DNA of 14,688 bases. Source: Bacteroidota bacterium (GTDB taxonomy: Bacteria > Bacteroidota > Bacteroidia > Bacteroidales > Rikenellaceae). The translations under genes were made by a program, and so were the position numbers. Under the pieces are notes generated by a model. The model worked only from the letters and a program-made list of their open reading frames with translations, was not told where the DNA came from and made no database searches. This document shows, in pieces, positions 1-6,459 of this stretch; positions within the stretch are counted from its first letter, which is position 1, and every line of letters starts with the position of its first letter. The stretch is taken from NCBI GenBank assembly GCA_023413645.1, contig JAEZPN010000067.1:1-14688 (forward strand), read 5' to 3'.

Positions 1-491
1 CCCGTGGACTCAGGCTCGGGGTAGCTATCGTAGCGCAGTGGCAACATACGCACAGCCCTATCGCCCTCCCACGTCTCCTCAATGCCATATTGCGTCATGT
101 GTAGCGAAGCATCTACATCGCTATTCTTTAGCCGTGTGCGCGACGCATTGTGTGCCCAGTCGTGACCCCTAACACTCAGCAGCACACGATAGTACACCTC
201 GCCGCCACTACGCTCCACACCCTGAAACGTCGCATCGCCCTCGAAGACCACTACGCCATCGGCCTCAACCACTCCGACATGGCGCACAGCATTAAAATCC
301 TCCGCACGGTGCATATCCTCGGCATGACAAAAGAGTGTCATCATCGCGGGCGAAGCCACCACGTCGAGCCTTAGCTCACTATTCTCTCGCCACGCCTGCA
401 CCGACTCATACATCTTTGCGCTATGCCCCGGGAGCTTGATGCCCTCACCTCGCAAGGGGCACTCCATGCCATCAATTCGCAGCACTACCAT
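1..491 (-). CDS. Partial hypothetical protein, possibly phage-tail-like (C-terminus off the window)
   Basis: An open frame runs on the minus strand from ATG at 491 to the left edge with no stop, giving 163 codons of the N-terminal part of a protein. It begins MVVLRIDGMECPLRGEG and contains blocks such as EDFNAVRHVGVVEADG and VVFEGDATFQGVE, a beta-rich pattern with no signal peptide or membrane segment. The start overlaps the stop of the upstream gene (ATGGTAG, 7 shared bases), so the two genes are translationally coupled. The short beta-strand pattern recalls uncharacterised tail or baseplate proteins of Bacteroidales phages, but that is a resemblance from memory and no diagnostic motif is visible. 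The coding frame itself is well supported; the function is unknown. Confidence 0.7.
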   Translation of the reverse strand, partial: MVVLRIDGMECPLRGEGIKLPGHSAKMYESVQAWRENSELRLDVVASPAMMTLFCHAEDMHRAEDFNAVRHVGVVEADGVVVFEGDATFQGVERSGGEVYYRVLLSVRGHDWAHNASRTRLKNSDVDASLHMTQYGIEETWEGDRAVRMLPLRYDSYPEPEST

Positions 492-1450
492 ACCTCACCC
501 CCTCTCCACTTCTCGCTAACATCGAGCGTAATAGTATGCAACTTACCTCTACTATCGAAGCTCACATTGCGACTCTCAACCTCAACATCGCGACAGTAGC
601 CATCGACCTCGGCATAGACCACGGGCGAGAGGAGTAACTGCACCACACGCTCCATCTCTGCCTCCAACTCATAGCCCGAACATAGGCGATATCGCAACAG
701 ACCCTCCGCGCTCTTTGCCTCCTCTTTGCAGATGTGAACTTCGTCGCGATCAACACTGTAATTCAGACGTTTATGATGGTCAAATATATAGTTATCTATA
801 CCACCCACCGCATTGTACCACAAGACGTTGCGAGCACTCGCCGCGTTAGATACCAGGACGTAGTCGCGCTGATAGGCCTCTCCTCCATCAAGGCGTATGG
901 TGAGCATTATCATCTCTGCTCCGAGGAGTCGCTGCGTCGGCATCACCAGCTCCATGGGCATACCATTTGACACTCCCGTAACCTTCATCGTCGTACCCTT
1001 CGGACTCCTAACTGCAATCACCACCGATATATCGCTGCAAGCATATAGCGTTAGGCGTATCGCATCGCCATAGATTAGGTTCTGCACCGTGGGGCAATTG
1101 CTCAATATCGCAGGTGTTGTAGCGTCGAATTTCGAGCGGAAGAAGACCCTACGCTCCGACTCCTCACCATTGACACGCACCACCACGGCTATCGCCGAGG
1201 GCGAGGTGATCAACATGGGTTGTCGCTCCGACTCAATGGGTGTTAGGGAGAGGTGCGGGCGAATGTAGGAGGCGATGTCTACCTCCGCCTCGGTCACTCC
1301 ATAGAGCCTCATTGTGCCGAGTTGTTCACTTGACGTGGCATTCACTATTTCTACCACAACATCGCTCGGTTCTGAGCTTTCGGTAGTAAAGCAGTATGGC
1401 AATCGTCCTCTCCACGACGAGCCATTTTGGGGTATAGAAATAAATCTCAT
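485..1450 (-). CDS. Hypothetical protein, possibly phage-tail-like (321 aa)
   Basis: Complete 321-residue protein starting MRFISIPQNGSSW. It has no signal peptide and no transmembrane segment and appears to be mostly beta strand. The C-terminal third (about residues 255-315) has a pattern of the form SGYELEAEMERVVQLLLSP, then VVYAEVDGYCRDVEVE, then a final beta block. This resembles the C-terminal domain of uncharacterised proteins in Bacteroidales prophage tail modules, where a 'leader helix plus SPxVY' block precedes a strand-rich end. That assignment is inference from remembered pattern. It is the first gene of a two-gene minus-strand unit and its stop overlaps the ATG of the next gene. 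An upstream promoter lies at 1681-1712. The AATTAAA/TTTAATT palindrome at 1451-1467 sits immediately before the ATG and makes the start region very AT-rich. It could instead be a chromosomal envelope or sensor protein. Confidence 0.75.
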   Translation of the reverse strand: MRFISIPQNGSSWRGRLPYCFTTESSEPSDVVVEIVNATSSEQLGTMRLYGVTEAEVDIASYIRPHLSLTPIESERQPMLITSPSAIAVVVRVNGEESERRVFFRSKFDATTPAILSNCPTVQNLIYGDAIRLTLYACSDISVVIAVRSPKGTTMKVTGVSNGMPMELVMPTQRLLGAEMIMLTIRLDGGEAYQRDYVLVSNAASARNVLWYNAVGGIDNYIFDHHKRLNYSVDRDEVHICKEEAKSAEGLLRYRLCSGYELEAEMERVVQLLLSPVVYAEVDGYCRDVEVESRNVSFDSRGKLHTITLDVSEKWRGGEVW

Positions 1451-1480
1451 AATTAAATATTTTAATTTTTGAAAATTGAC

Positions 1481-1639
1481 GTTAATGTTCCCACTACGCC
1501 ACGAAGCATGGCGTATTCACTCAATGTTAATAACTATGTTTACTTTTGTTAATGCCTGTCGATAATCGAGTCTATACCGCTCTATAACCACTATTTATAG
1601 ATGTTAATAACTCAAACAACCTATTACAATAGTGTTAAT
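1481..1639. repeat. Five GTTAAT boxes in the leader of the minus-strand pair
   Basis: GTTAAT occurs on the plus strand at 1481, 1526, 1548, 1603 and 1634, all in one orientation within 159 bases. Two of the copies are part of an identical 12-mer, ATGTTAATAACT, at 1524-1535 and 1601-1612, with starts 77 bases apart. The array lies between the predicted promoter and the start codon of the 321-residue protein, so on the transcript it reads ATTAAC. It could be a set of regulator binding sites or RNA-binding sites. AT-rich sequence makes some chance recurrence expected. Confidence 0.4.
1495..1515. other. 7-bp inverted repeat (hairpin) in the leader
   Basis: TACGCCA at 1495-1501 and TGGCGTA at 1509-1515 form a perfect 7-bp stem with a 7-base loop. 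It is a GC-containing element in otherwise AT-rich DNA, about 45 bases upstream of the minus-strand start codon. There is no clear U-run beside it, so an operator or a leader RNA hairpin is more likely than a terminator. Confidence 0.4.
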
Positions 1640-1680
1640 TTTCGACCCAGACGAAGATGTTTAGTTGTCGTTTGACAGTG

Positions 1681-1712
1681 CAAATATACAACAGCAAAAA
1701 GCCCTTGTCAAG
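1681..1712 (-). promoter_or_regulatory. Bacteroidota-type promoter for the minus-strand phage-like pair
   Basis: On the minus strand, TATATTTG (1688 to 1681) matches the Bacteroidota -7 consensus TAnnTTTG exactly. CTTG (1712 to 1709) stands 20 bases upstream as a near match to the -33 element TTTG. Transcription would begin near 1675, giving a leader of about 225 bases before the ATG at 1450. Confidence 0.6.
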
Positions 1713-1853
1713 AGTTTTTGTTAAATATTTTTACTAAAAATTTTAGAAAGAAATCAAACTTTTTAACCATCAATCGTTTACCGTTGTGCGAGGCATGAAA
1801 TTTTGAGTGACGCAAAGTGAAGGGAGAATGCACTGAGAATAAAAAATTTTCGT

Positions 1854-1861
1854 TATATTTG
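1854..1861 (+). promoter_or_regulatory. -7 promoter element of prfA inside an inverted repeat
   Basis: TATATTTG matches TAnnTTTG exactly. No TTTG is found at the expected -33 distance, so the promoter is only half consensus. The element is enclosed by a perfect 7-bp inverted repeat, ATTTTCG (1846-1852) and CGAAAAT (1866-1872), which could be an operator covering the start site. Initiation would fall near 1867, about 55 bases before the prfA ATG. Confidence 0.5.
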
Positions 1862-1881
1862 CGCACGAAAATATTAACATA

Positions 1882-1897
1882 GGAGGCGACTGCCTCC
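1882..1897 (+). promoter_or_regulatory. Hairpin in the prfA 5' leader
   Basis: GGAGGC (1882-1887) and GCCTCC (1892-1897) form a perfect 6-bp GC-rich stem with a 4-base loop, close to the predicted 5' end of the prfA mRNA. The AGGAGG it contains is about 35 bases upstream of the ATG, too far to be an ordinary ribosome binding site. It may stabilise the transcript or bind a factor. The role is unknown. Confidence 0.45.
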
Positions 1898-1921
1898 GCA
1901 AACAACATAACCGAATTAAAT

Positions 1922-3007
1922 ATGGCAGATAATTCAATATTGATTCGCCTTGACGGTTTGAAGCTCAAGTACGAGGAGATTGGTCAGAAGCTTACAGACC
2001 CCGAGGTGATTGCCGACGTAAAACAGTTTGTGCAGCTCACAAAAGAGTATAAGGAGCTCGAGCCCATCGTTGAGACATCAGATCGCTTCCGCACAGCACT
2101 TGCAAACCTCGCAGAGGCTAAGGATGTGCTTGCAAACGAGAAGGACGAGGAGTTCCGAGAGATTGCTCGCGAGGAGGTTGCAACACTCGAGCCCGCAATC
2201 GAGAAGATGGAGGAGGAGATCAAGCTCCTTCTTATCCCCAAAGATCCCCAGGATGACAAGAATGCTATCGTCGAGATTCGTGGTGGTACCGGTGGTGACG
2301 AGGCAGCAATCTTCGCTGGCGACTTGCTCCGTATGTACACCAAGTATATCGAGTCTAAGGGTTGGCGCTATGAGATCACCTCATCGTCTGACGGTGCTGC
2401 AGGTGGTTACAAGGAGGTTGTGCTCAAGGTTACAGGCCAGAGCGTATATGGCACATTGAAGTATGAGTCGGGCGTACACCGCGTGCAGCGCGTTCCCCAG
2501 ACCGAGACTCAGGGTCGTGTACACACCTCTGCTGCATCTGTTGCGGTATTGCCCGAGGCTGAGGAGTTCGATGTTGAGATCTCGATGAACGACATCCGTA
2601 AGGATATCTTCTGTGCATCGGGTCCTGGTGGTCAGTCAGTAAATACCACCTACTCTGCTATTCGTCTTACCCACATCCCCACAGGTATCGTCGTGCAGTG
2701 TCAGGATCAGAAGTCACAGCTCAAGAACTTCGACAAGGCATTCGAGGAGTTGCGTACACGAGTATTTAACCTCGAGTACTCTAAGTACCTCGATGAGATT
2801 GCATCGAAGCGTAAGACCATGGTGTCAACAGGTGACCGTTCGGCAAAGATTCGTACCTACAACTACCCTCAGGGACGTATCACCGACCACCGTATCAACT
2901 ACACCATCTACAATCTCTCAGCATTTATGGACGGCGACATTCAGGATGTCATCGACCAGCTCATCGTAGCCGAGAACGCCGAGCGTTTGAAGGAGAGCGA
3001 GTTGTAG
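1922..3007 (+). CDS. prfA: Peptide chain release factor 1
   Basis: RF1 recognises UAA and UAG in the ribosomal A site and triggers hydrolysis of peptidyl-tRNA. The 361-residue length is normal for the family. The N-terminal helical domain spans about residues 1-105, followed by the class I release factor core with EIRGGTGGDEAAIF at 118-131. The codon-recognition P-x-T motif of RF1 is PQT (192-194) in RVPQTETQGR, which distinguishes it from RF2 (SPF). The catalytic GGQ is at 236-238 in GPGGQSVNTT, with Q238 the residue normally N5-methylated by PrmC. No programmed frameshift is present, as expected for RF1. The start is set by conserved N-terminal residues and by an AT-rich stretch before the ATG. 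It is a single gene with its own leader and a downstream terminator; the usual partner prmC is not adjacent. Confidence 0.97.
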   Translation: MADNSILIRLDGLKLKYEEIGQKLTDPEVIADVKQFVQLTKEYKELEPIVETSDRFRTALANLAEAKDVLANEKDEEFREIAREEVATLEPAIEKMEEEIKLLLIPKDPQDDKNAIVEIRGGTGGDEAAIFAGDLLRMYTKYIESKGWRYEITSSSDGAAGGYKEVVLKVTGQSVYGTLKYESGVHRVQRVPQTETQGRVHTSAASVAVLPEAEEFDVEISMNDIRKDIFCASGPGGQSVNTTYSAIRLTHIPTGIVVQCQDQKSQLKNFDKAFEELRTRVFNLEYSKYLDEIASKRKTMVSTGDRSAKIRTYNYPQGRITDHRINYTIYNLSAFMDGDIQDVIDQLIVAENAERLKESEL

Positions 3008-3053
3008 CCTACGGGGGAAGGTTGACAAATATTTCGGGATACCCCGGCATATC

Positions 3054-3086
3054 GACCAGACCCCATGGGGTTTGGTCGTTTTGTTT
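3054..3086 (+). terminator. Rho-independent terminator after prfA
   Basis: GACCAGACCCC (3054-3064) pairs with GGGGTTTGGTC (3067-3077) as an 11-bp stem with one G-U pair and a very tight loop. It is followed by the T-rich tail GTTTTGTTT (3078-3086). A small hairpin CGGG/CCCG lies just upstream at about 3035-3046. It separates prfA from the ten-gene block. Confidence 0.75.
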
Positions 3087-3107
3087 ATCACCTATAGACA
3101 CGAGCCA

Positions 3108-3533
3108 ATGCAATTCAAGCATATAATAACAACCATCGCGTTGCTCCTATTTGCCACCGTGGCCATGGCGCAGAGTCCCGAGCGTGCGGAGATGGCACGC
3201 GCAAAGGGCAAGAAGCTCACAGTATACGAGTGGAAGACAACTCCCGATGGCAAGAAGAAGTGGGTGGACCATGCCGAGACATACAACGCCCAGGGGCAAC
3301 TTATCGAGGAGGCAGAGTATAGCGACTATGGCACACGCCTTGCGTGGCGCTCAACCTTAGAGTATAACGACAAGGGACAGCTCACTAAGGAGTGTATTTA
3401 CGACGAGCGCAACAGACTATCAAAGATTCGCACCTTCGAGTACGACGCTAATGGCGTTTGCACCCGCCGCATGAACTATAATGCCGACGGCAAACTAAAC
3501 TCATACCGACAATTTGAATACACCTTCGAGTAG
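3108..3533 (+). CDS. Secreted protein with YD/MORN-like repeats
   Basis: 141-residue protein from ATG at 3108. An upstream TTG at 3072 in the same frame lies inside the terminator and was not used, and the chosen start gives a clean signal peptide: MQFK, a hydrophobic core at residues 6-18, and AMAQ as a likely cleavage site at about 21/22. The mature part has recurring units that begin Y-N/D-x-x-G-x-L: YNAQGQLIEE (59), YNDKGQLTKE (86), YDANGVCTRR (112) and YNADGKLNSY (124), alternating with Y-rich strands. This is the pattern of YD/RHS-like or MORN-like beta repeats in Bacteroidota surface and periplasmic proteins. It is probably exported to the periplasm or outer surface. Its stop is 2 bases before the VTC-domain gene, so it is probably translated with that cassette. 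The exact role is unknown. Confidence 0.8.
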   Translation: MQFKHIITTIALLLFATVAMAQSPERAEMARAKGKKLTVYEWKTTPDGKKKWVDHAETYNAQGQLIEEAEYSDYGTRLAWRSTLEYNDKGQLTKECIYDERNRLSKIRTFEYDANGVCTRRMNYNADGKLNSYRQFEYTFE

Positions 3534-3535
3534 AG

Positions 3536-4360
3536 ATGCAGAGCACACGCCTGACATACGAGAGCCTCAATAGTCTCCCCCTTTGGGCTCGTATGGCCAC
3601 AATCACGCTCGACGAGATGCGTGATGTGAAGCTCATGAACCGCATCGACACGAAGTATGTGCTCTCGGAGGCCGAAATTGTGACACTCCTGGACCACATG
3701 GCCGAGTATGGTTACCGTGTGCAGGTTATCAACGGCATACGCGCCTGTCGCTACGACACTCTCTACTACGATACCGCGGAGCGCGAAATGTATATTGCGC
3801 ACCACAACCGTCAACTCACACGCCAGAAGGTACGCACACGCACCTACGTTGAGACGGGGCTCACATTCCTCGAAATCAAGAATAAGAATAACCGTGGTCG
3901 CACCAAGAAACGCCGCACCGAGATAGCGCGCGACAATTTTTACGCCTTTGCTAATAACGCTGAGGCGAGAGGATTCTACAAGGAGAATGGTCGCCACGCC
4001 CACGAGACGATAACGCCAGCGCTGGCGACGCGCTTTGTGCGCATCACGCTTGTCAACCCTCGCCTAACGGAGCGCCTAACGATTGACCTTGCACTCGAAT
4101 ATGAGGATATGCGTAGCCACACACACGCCGCAATTCCGACGATGGCGATTGTTGAACTTAAGCAGGATGGCAACGTAGTCTCCGACCTCAAGCGCACGAT
4201 GCTCGAGATGCGCATACGCCCACTCAAGGTCAGCAAATATTGCCTCGGCACCACGCTTACTGTTGCAGACATCAAGCACAACCGCTTCAAGGCAAAACTT
4301 CGCAACATCGCTAAGAGACTTGGCACACACGAGATAACAATTCAAACAAGCAAACAATAA
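3536..4360 (+). CDS. VTC-domain protein (polyphosphate polymerase-like)
   Basis: 274 residues, cytoplasmic, with no signal peptide. It matches the VTC domain, the catalytic tunnel domain of yeast Vtc4, which makes polyphosphate from ATP. Visible hallmarks are NRIDTKYVL (35-43, with the basic K40 near the start of the domain), YDTLYYDT (73-80), and the paired arginines R100 and R102 in KVRTR, corresponding by pattern to the phosphate-binding R-x-R of Vtc4. They continue with the acidic-basic strand FLEIKNK (111-117), IDLALE (183-188), VELKQDG (206-212) and VSKYCLG (232-238, K234). The size fits a stand-alone bacterial VTC domain, without the SPX and Vtc1-type membrane domains of the eukaryotic protein. 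It starts 2 bases after the repeat-protein stop and ends 5 bases before the DUF4956 gene, so the pair is probably coupled. Polymer and substrate are inferred from the family. Confidence 0.88.
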   Translation: MQSTRLTYESLNSLPLWARMATITLDEMRDVKLMNRIDTKYVLSEAEIVTLLDHMAEYGYRVQVINGIRACRYDTLYYDTAEREMYIAHHNRQLTRQKVRTRTYVETGLTFLEIKNKNNRGRTKKRRTEIARDNFYAFANNAEARGFYKENGRHAHETITPALATRFVRITLVNPRLTERLTIDLALEYEDMRSHTHAAIPTMAIVELKQDGNVVSDLKRTMLEMRIRPLKVSKYCLGTTLTVADIKHNRFKAKLRNIAKRLGTHEITIQTSKQ

Positions 4361-4365
4361 AACCT

Positions 4366-5094
4366 ATGAATATCCTGAATTTGTCTACCCCACCCGCAAT
4401 GCTCGACAACGATATCACAGCACTCGAGAGCGCACAGCGTAGTATTATCGACCTCTCCACGCTCGACCTATCGCCCGCGATGAACCTCACTTTGCAGTTC
4501 ATCTTCAACATGGTGATATGCTCGATCCTCATATGGTTCTTCTACTTCCCCAAGAGCCGTAATAAGGGTTTTAGCGTTACCTTCATGCTCTTCTCGGCTG
4601 TCGTATTCTTATTGCTATACTTCATGGGTGGCGTGAGCCTCGATATCACCGTTGGTTTGGGTCTCTTCATGATCTTCGGTATCATGCGCTACCGCACAGA
4701 GATGGTTCCCATCCGCGAGATGACCTACCTATTTGTAACCATCGCTATGGCTGTTATCAACGGCATCAACACCATTAACGATAGCCTCATCCTCTCAAAC
4801 ATCCTGCTCATCGCAGTTCTCGCAATCATCGAGTATGGCATTGGTCGCAAGCGCGAGGTATCGAAGCTCGTTTGCTACGAGCGCATTGAGCTCATCCGCC
4901 CTGAGCGTCGCACGGAGCTTATTGCCGACTTGGAGCAGCGTCTCGGCCACAAGATCAACCGCGTTGAGGTGGGCAACGTAGACTTTTTACGCGATGTAGC
5001 CTTCCTCAGGGTCTACTACTCTCCCGCCAAGGGCGAGTACCCCACATCGGACGACACCATGAAGATAAACGAGAAAAACGCATTTAACAAGTAA
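4366..5094 (+). CDS. DUF4956 multi-pass inner-membrane protein
   Basis: 242 residues. An N-terminal hydrophilic segment (1-40) is followed by about five hydrophobic segments at roughly 42-60, 69-87, 91-106, 119-136 and 140-158, then a cytoplasmic domain of about 80 residues with charged helices and strands. The segment FGIMRYRTEMVPIREMTY (104-121), between membrane spans, is the characteristic conserved loop of DUF4956. No biochemical role is established to my knowledge, but the family commonly neighbours VTC-domain genes. That neighbourhood, plus the membrane topology, makes it a candidate membrane partner, analogous in position to the Vtc1-type domain that carries polyphosphate across a membrane in yeast. 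That role is inference. It is 5 bases downstream of the VTC gene and 23 bases upstream of the outer-membrane barrel gene. Confidence 0.88.
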   Translation: MNILNLSTPPAMLDNDITALESAQRSIIDLSTLDLSPAMNLTLQFIFNMVICSILIWFFYFPKSRNKGFSVTFMLFSAVVFLLLYFMGGVSLDITVGLGLFMIFGIMRYRTEMVPIREMTYLFVTIAMAVINGINTINDSLILSNILLIAVLAIIEYGIGRKREVSKLVCYERIELIRPERRTELIADLEQRLGHKINRVEVGNVDFLRDVAFLRVYYSPAKGEYPTSDDTMKINEKNAFNK

Positions 5095-5117
5095 TAAAGT
5101 AACACTTTAGCGCTACT

Positions 5118-5906
5118 ATGAAACGAGTAATACTTAGCATTGTGGCACTCGTAGCACTCGCTACAGCAGCCATCGCACAAGATATAGAGCCTGGCGTGCG
5201 CCCCACAACCAACGACTTCCGCGGTCGCGTGGAGGGCTCTTTCGAGTGGGAGCCCATCAAGGACCTATCGTTGGAGGCGGGTGTGCAGCTACGCCTAAAT
5301 AATGACTTGGGTTCTGTCGACTGCTTCCATACATCGTTTGGTGCAGAGTATGAGGTATGCAAATACTTCAGCCTCGGAGCGGAGTACATCCTCATCAATG
5401 GCTACGAGAGCGATAAGAAGGCATGGGATATGCCCCGCCACCGACTCAATGTGAACCTCACAGGTAGTGTCAAGTTCGGACGCGTAGAGCTATCGCTACG
5501 CGAGCGTCTGCAGACAACCTTCCGCACCGACGACGTGAACGTCTACGAGAAGCCACAGAACGAGATGATACTTCGCTCACGCCTTATGGTCGAGTATAGC
5601 ATACGCCACTCAAAGTGGACTCCCTACGTGCTCCTCGAGCTACACAACACGCTCAACGCCCCCAAGGTTGTGCAGAACTACAAGGAGTTTCCCCTCACCT
5701 ACGACAACTACATAACACGCTACCGCGCAGGTGTGGGCACCAAGTTCCGCATCACACGTAACCACCGCCTCGATTTCTACTACTACTTCGACTACGACCG
5801 TGGTTACGATATCGACTACAAGAGCAATAAGGGAACGCTCAAGGGATACTACCAAGAGAATGAGTTCCGCCACACCTTTGGCATATCATACAAATTCAAG
5901 TTATAA
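5118..5906 (+). CDS. DUF2490-family outer-membrane beta-barrel protein
   Basis: 262 residues. The signal peptide is clear: MKR, a hydrophobic core at 4-18, AIAQ, cleavage about 20/21. The rest consists of alternating amphipathic strands rich in aromatic residues, for example LSLEAGVQLRLNNDLG, YFSLGAEYILINGY, RLDFYYYFDYDRGYD and a final FRHTFGISYKFKL. This is a typical small outer-membrane barrel and matches the DUF2490 pattern. The C-terminus ends in leucine rather than the more usual phenylalanine, after an aromatic-hydrophobic alternation. It probably sits in the outer membrane as a pore or receptor. Its position right after the VTC and DUF4956 genes suggests it belongs to the same envelope system, as an export channel or polymer anchor, but nothing in the sequence proves that. 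Confidence 0.83.
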   Translation: MKRVILSIVALVALATAAIAQDIEPGVRPTTNDFRGRVEGSFEWEPIKDLSLEAGVQLRLNNDLGSVDCFHTSFGAEYEVCKYFSLGAEYILINGYESDKKAWDMPRHRLNVNLTGSVKFGRVELSLRERLQTTFRTDDVNVYEKPQNEMILRSRLMVEYSIRHSKWTPYVLLELHNTLNAPKVVQNYKEFPLTYDNYITRYRAGVGTKFRITRNHRLDFYYYFDYDRGYDIDYKSNKGTLKGYYQENEFRHTFGISYKFKL

Positions 5907-5908
5907 CC

Positions 5909-6448
5909 ATGCGCACACTCTCCACACTCCTCGCTATACTCTGTGCCACAACACTTTGGGCACAGCAACCCCTCTATGTTGTTAATGGCAGGACTGTGCA
6001 GAGCATCGAGGCTATACCACAAGAGGATATCGAGTCTATCGACGTGCTCCCTGCCGACGAGGAGACCATAGCCGAGTGGGGACTTGCCGCCTCAGAGGGT
6101 GTTATCGTCGTACGCCTTAAGTACGACACCCCCGCAACATTCTCTGCCGAGGGTTACAACAACTTTACCGCATACCTCGCCACACAGATTAAGTGGGATA
6201 GCAGCATGCCCGCCGAGCGCGTATCACTACGCCTAAACATCACCGAGGATGGCACAGCAGAGGTTGTCGAGGTGCTCGACACCACCTCGCGCCAGTTCCT
6301 CAAGCGCGTGACAAAGGCCATAGCCTCGGCACCACGCTGGCAACCCGCCATGCGCGACGGCAAGGCTATCGCAACGCTTCAACTCGCAAACATACAACTT
6401 CCATTGGGCAAGGAGCTTCCTAAAGACCCCTATATCATAATACGCTAA
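5909..6448 (+). CDS. Secreted protein with plug-like N-terminus and TonB-C-like domain
   Basis: 179 residues with a signal peptide (hydrophobic core 4-16, likely cleavage after WAQ at about 19). Residues 21-71 read like the carboxy side of a TonB-dependent receptor plug: PLYVVNGRTVQSIE, then IPQEDIESIDVLPADE, then ASEGVIVVRLK. This compares with the 'V.DG...I..I.P.DIESI.VLKDA...GVI.I.TK' signature of SusC-type receptors, but without the barrel. Residues about 100-165 (RVSLRLNITEDGTAEVVEVL, then APRWQPAMRDGKAIATLQL) have the TonB C-terminal domain pattern with its typical 'W.PA...G' block. There is no transmembrane anchor other than the signal sequence and no proline-rich spanner. It begins 2 bases after the barrel gene, so it may modulate energy transduction to an outer-membrane protein. 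The role is inferred. Confidence 0.7.
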   Translation: MRTLSTLLAILCATTLWAQQPLYVVNGRTVQSIEAIPQEDIESIDVLPADEETIAEWGLAASEGVIVVRLKYDTPATFSAEGYNNFTAYLATQIKWDSSMPAERVSLRLNITEDGTAEVVEVLDTTSRQFLKRVTKAIASAPRWQPAMRDGKAIATLQLANIQLPLGKELPKDPYIIIR

Positions 6449-6459
6449 TTGTAAGCGAC

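Larger units (their letters stand above)
1451..1921. other. 471-base AT-rich divergent intergenic region
   Basis: This gene-free stretch separates the minus-strand phage-like pair from prfA. It holds the minus-strand promoter (1681-1712), five GTTAAT boxes (1481-1639), a 7-bp hairpin (1495-1515), a second small hairpin with CTATAA at 1582-1587 and TTATAG at 1595-1600, and the 13-base palindrome CTAAAAATTTTAG at 1734-1746. It also holds the prfA -7 element inside an inverted repeat (1846-1872) and the prfA leader hairpin (1882-1897). No convincing small gene was found. A minus-strand frame across the right half runs into prfA antisense and starts with no supporting signal. Confidence 0.6.

Noticed and set aside
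1734..1746. CTAAAAATTTTAG palindrome as a terminator
   Set aside because: It is all A/T apart from its two ends, too weak as an RNA hairpin, and no gene ends beside it. It is kept only as part of the intergenic description.
1708..1968. Minus-strand frame of 86 codons across the intergenic region and into prfA
   Set aside because: It overlaps the prfA promoter, leader and start antisense, its protein resembles no family and its composition follows the AT-rich DNA.
3022..3027. TTGACA resembling a sigma-70 -35 box after prfA (another at 1672-1677)
   Set aside because: No -10 element stands at a proper distance, and this phylum uses TTTG/TAnnTTTG promoters.
3071..3100. TTTG (3071) with TATAGACA (3093) as a promoter for the ten-gene block
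   Set aside because: The downstream box matches only the leading TA of the -7 consensus, the spacer is 18 bases, and the TTTG is in the terminator stem.
3072..3107. Upstream TTG start that would lengthen the secreted repeat protein by 12 residues
   Set aside because: The TTG is inside the prfA terminator stem, and the extension would precede and spoil a clean signal peptide that begins at 3108.
3476..4003. Minus-strand frame of 175 codons opposite the VTC-domain gene
   Set aside because: The plus frame has conserved VTC blocks, and the antisense frame has no recognisable domain or start signal.
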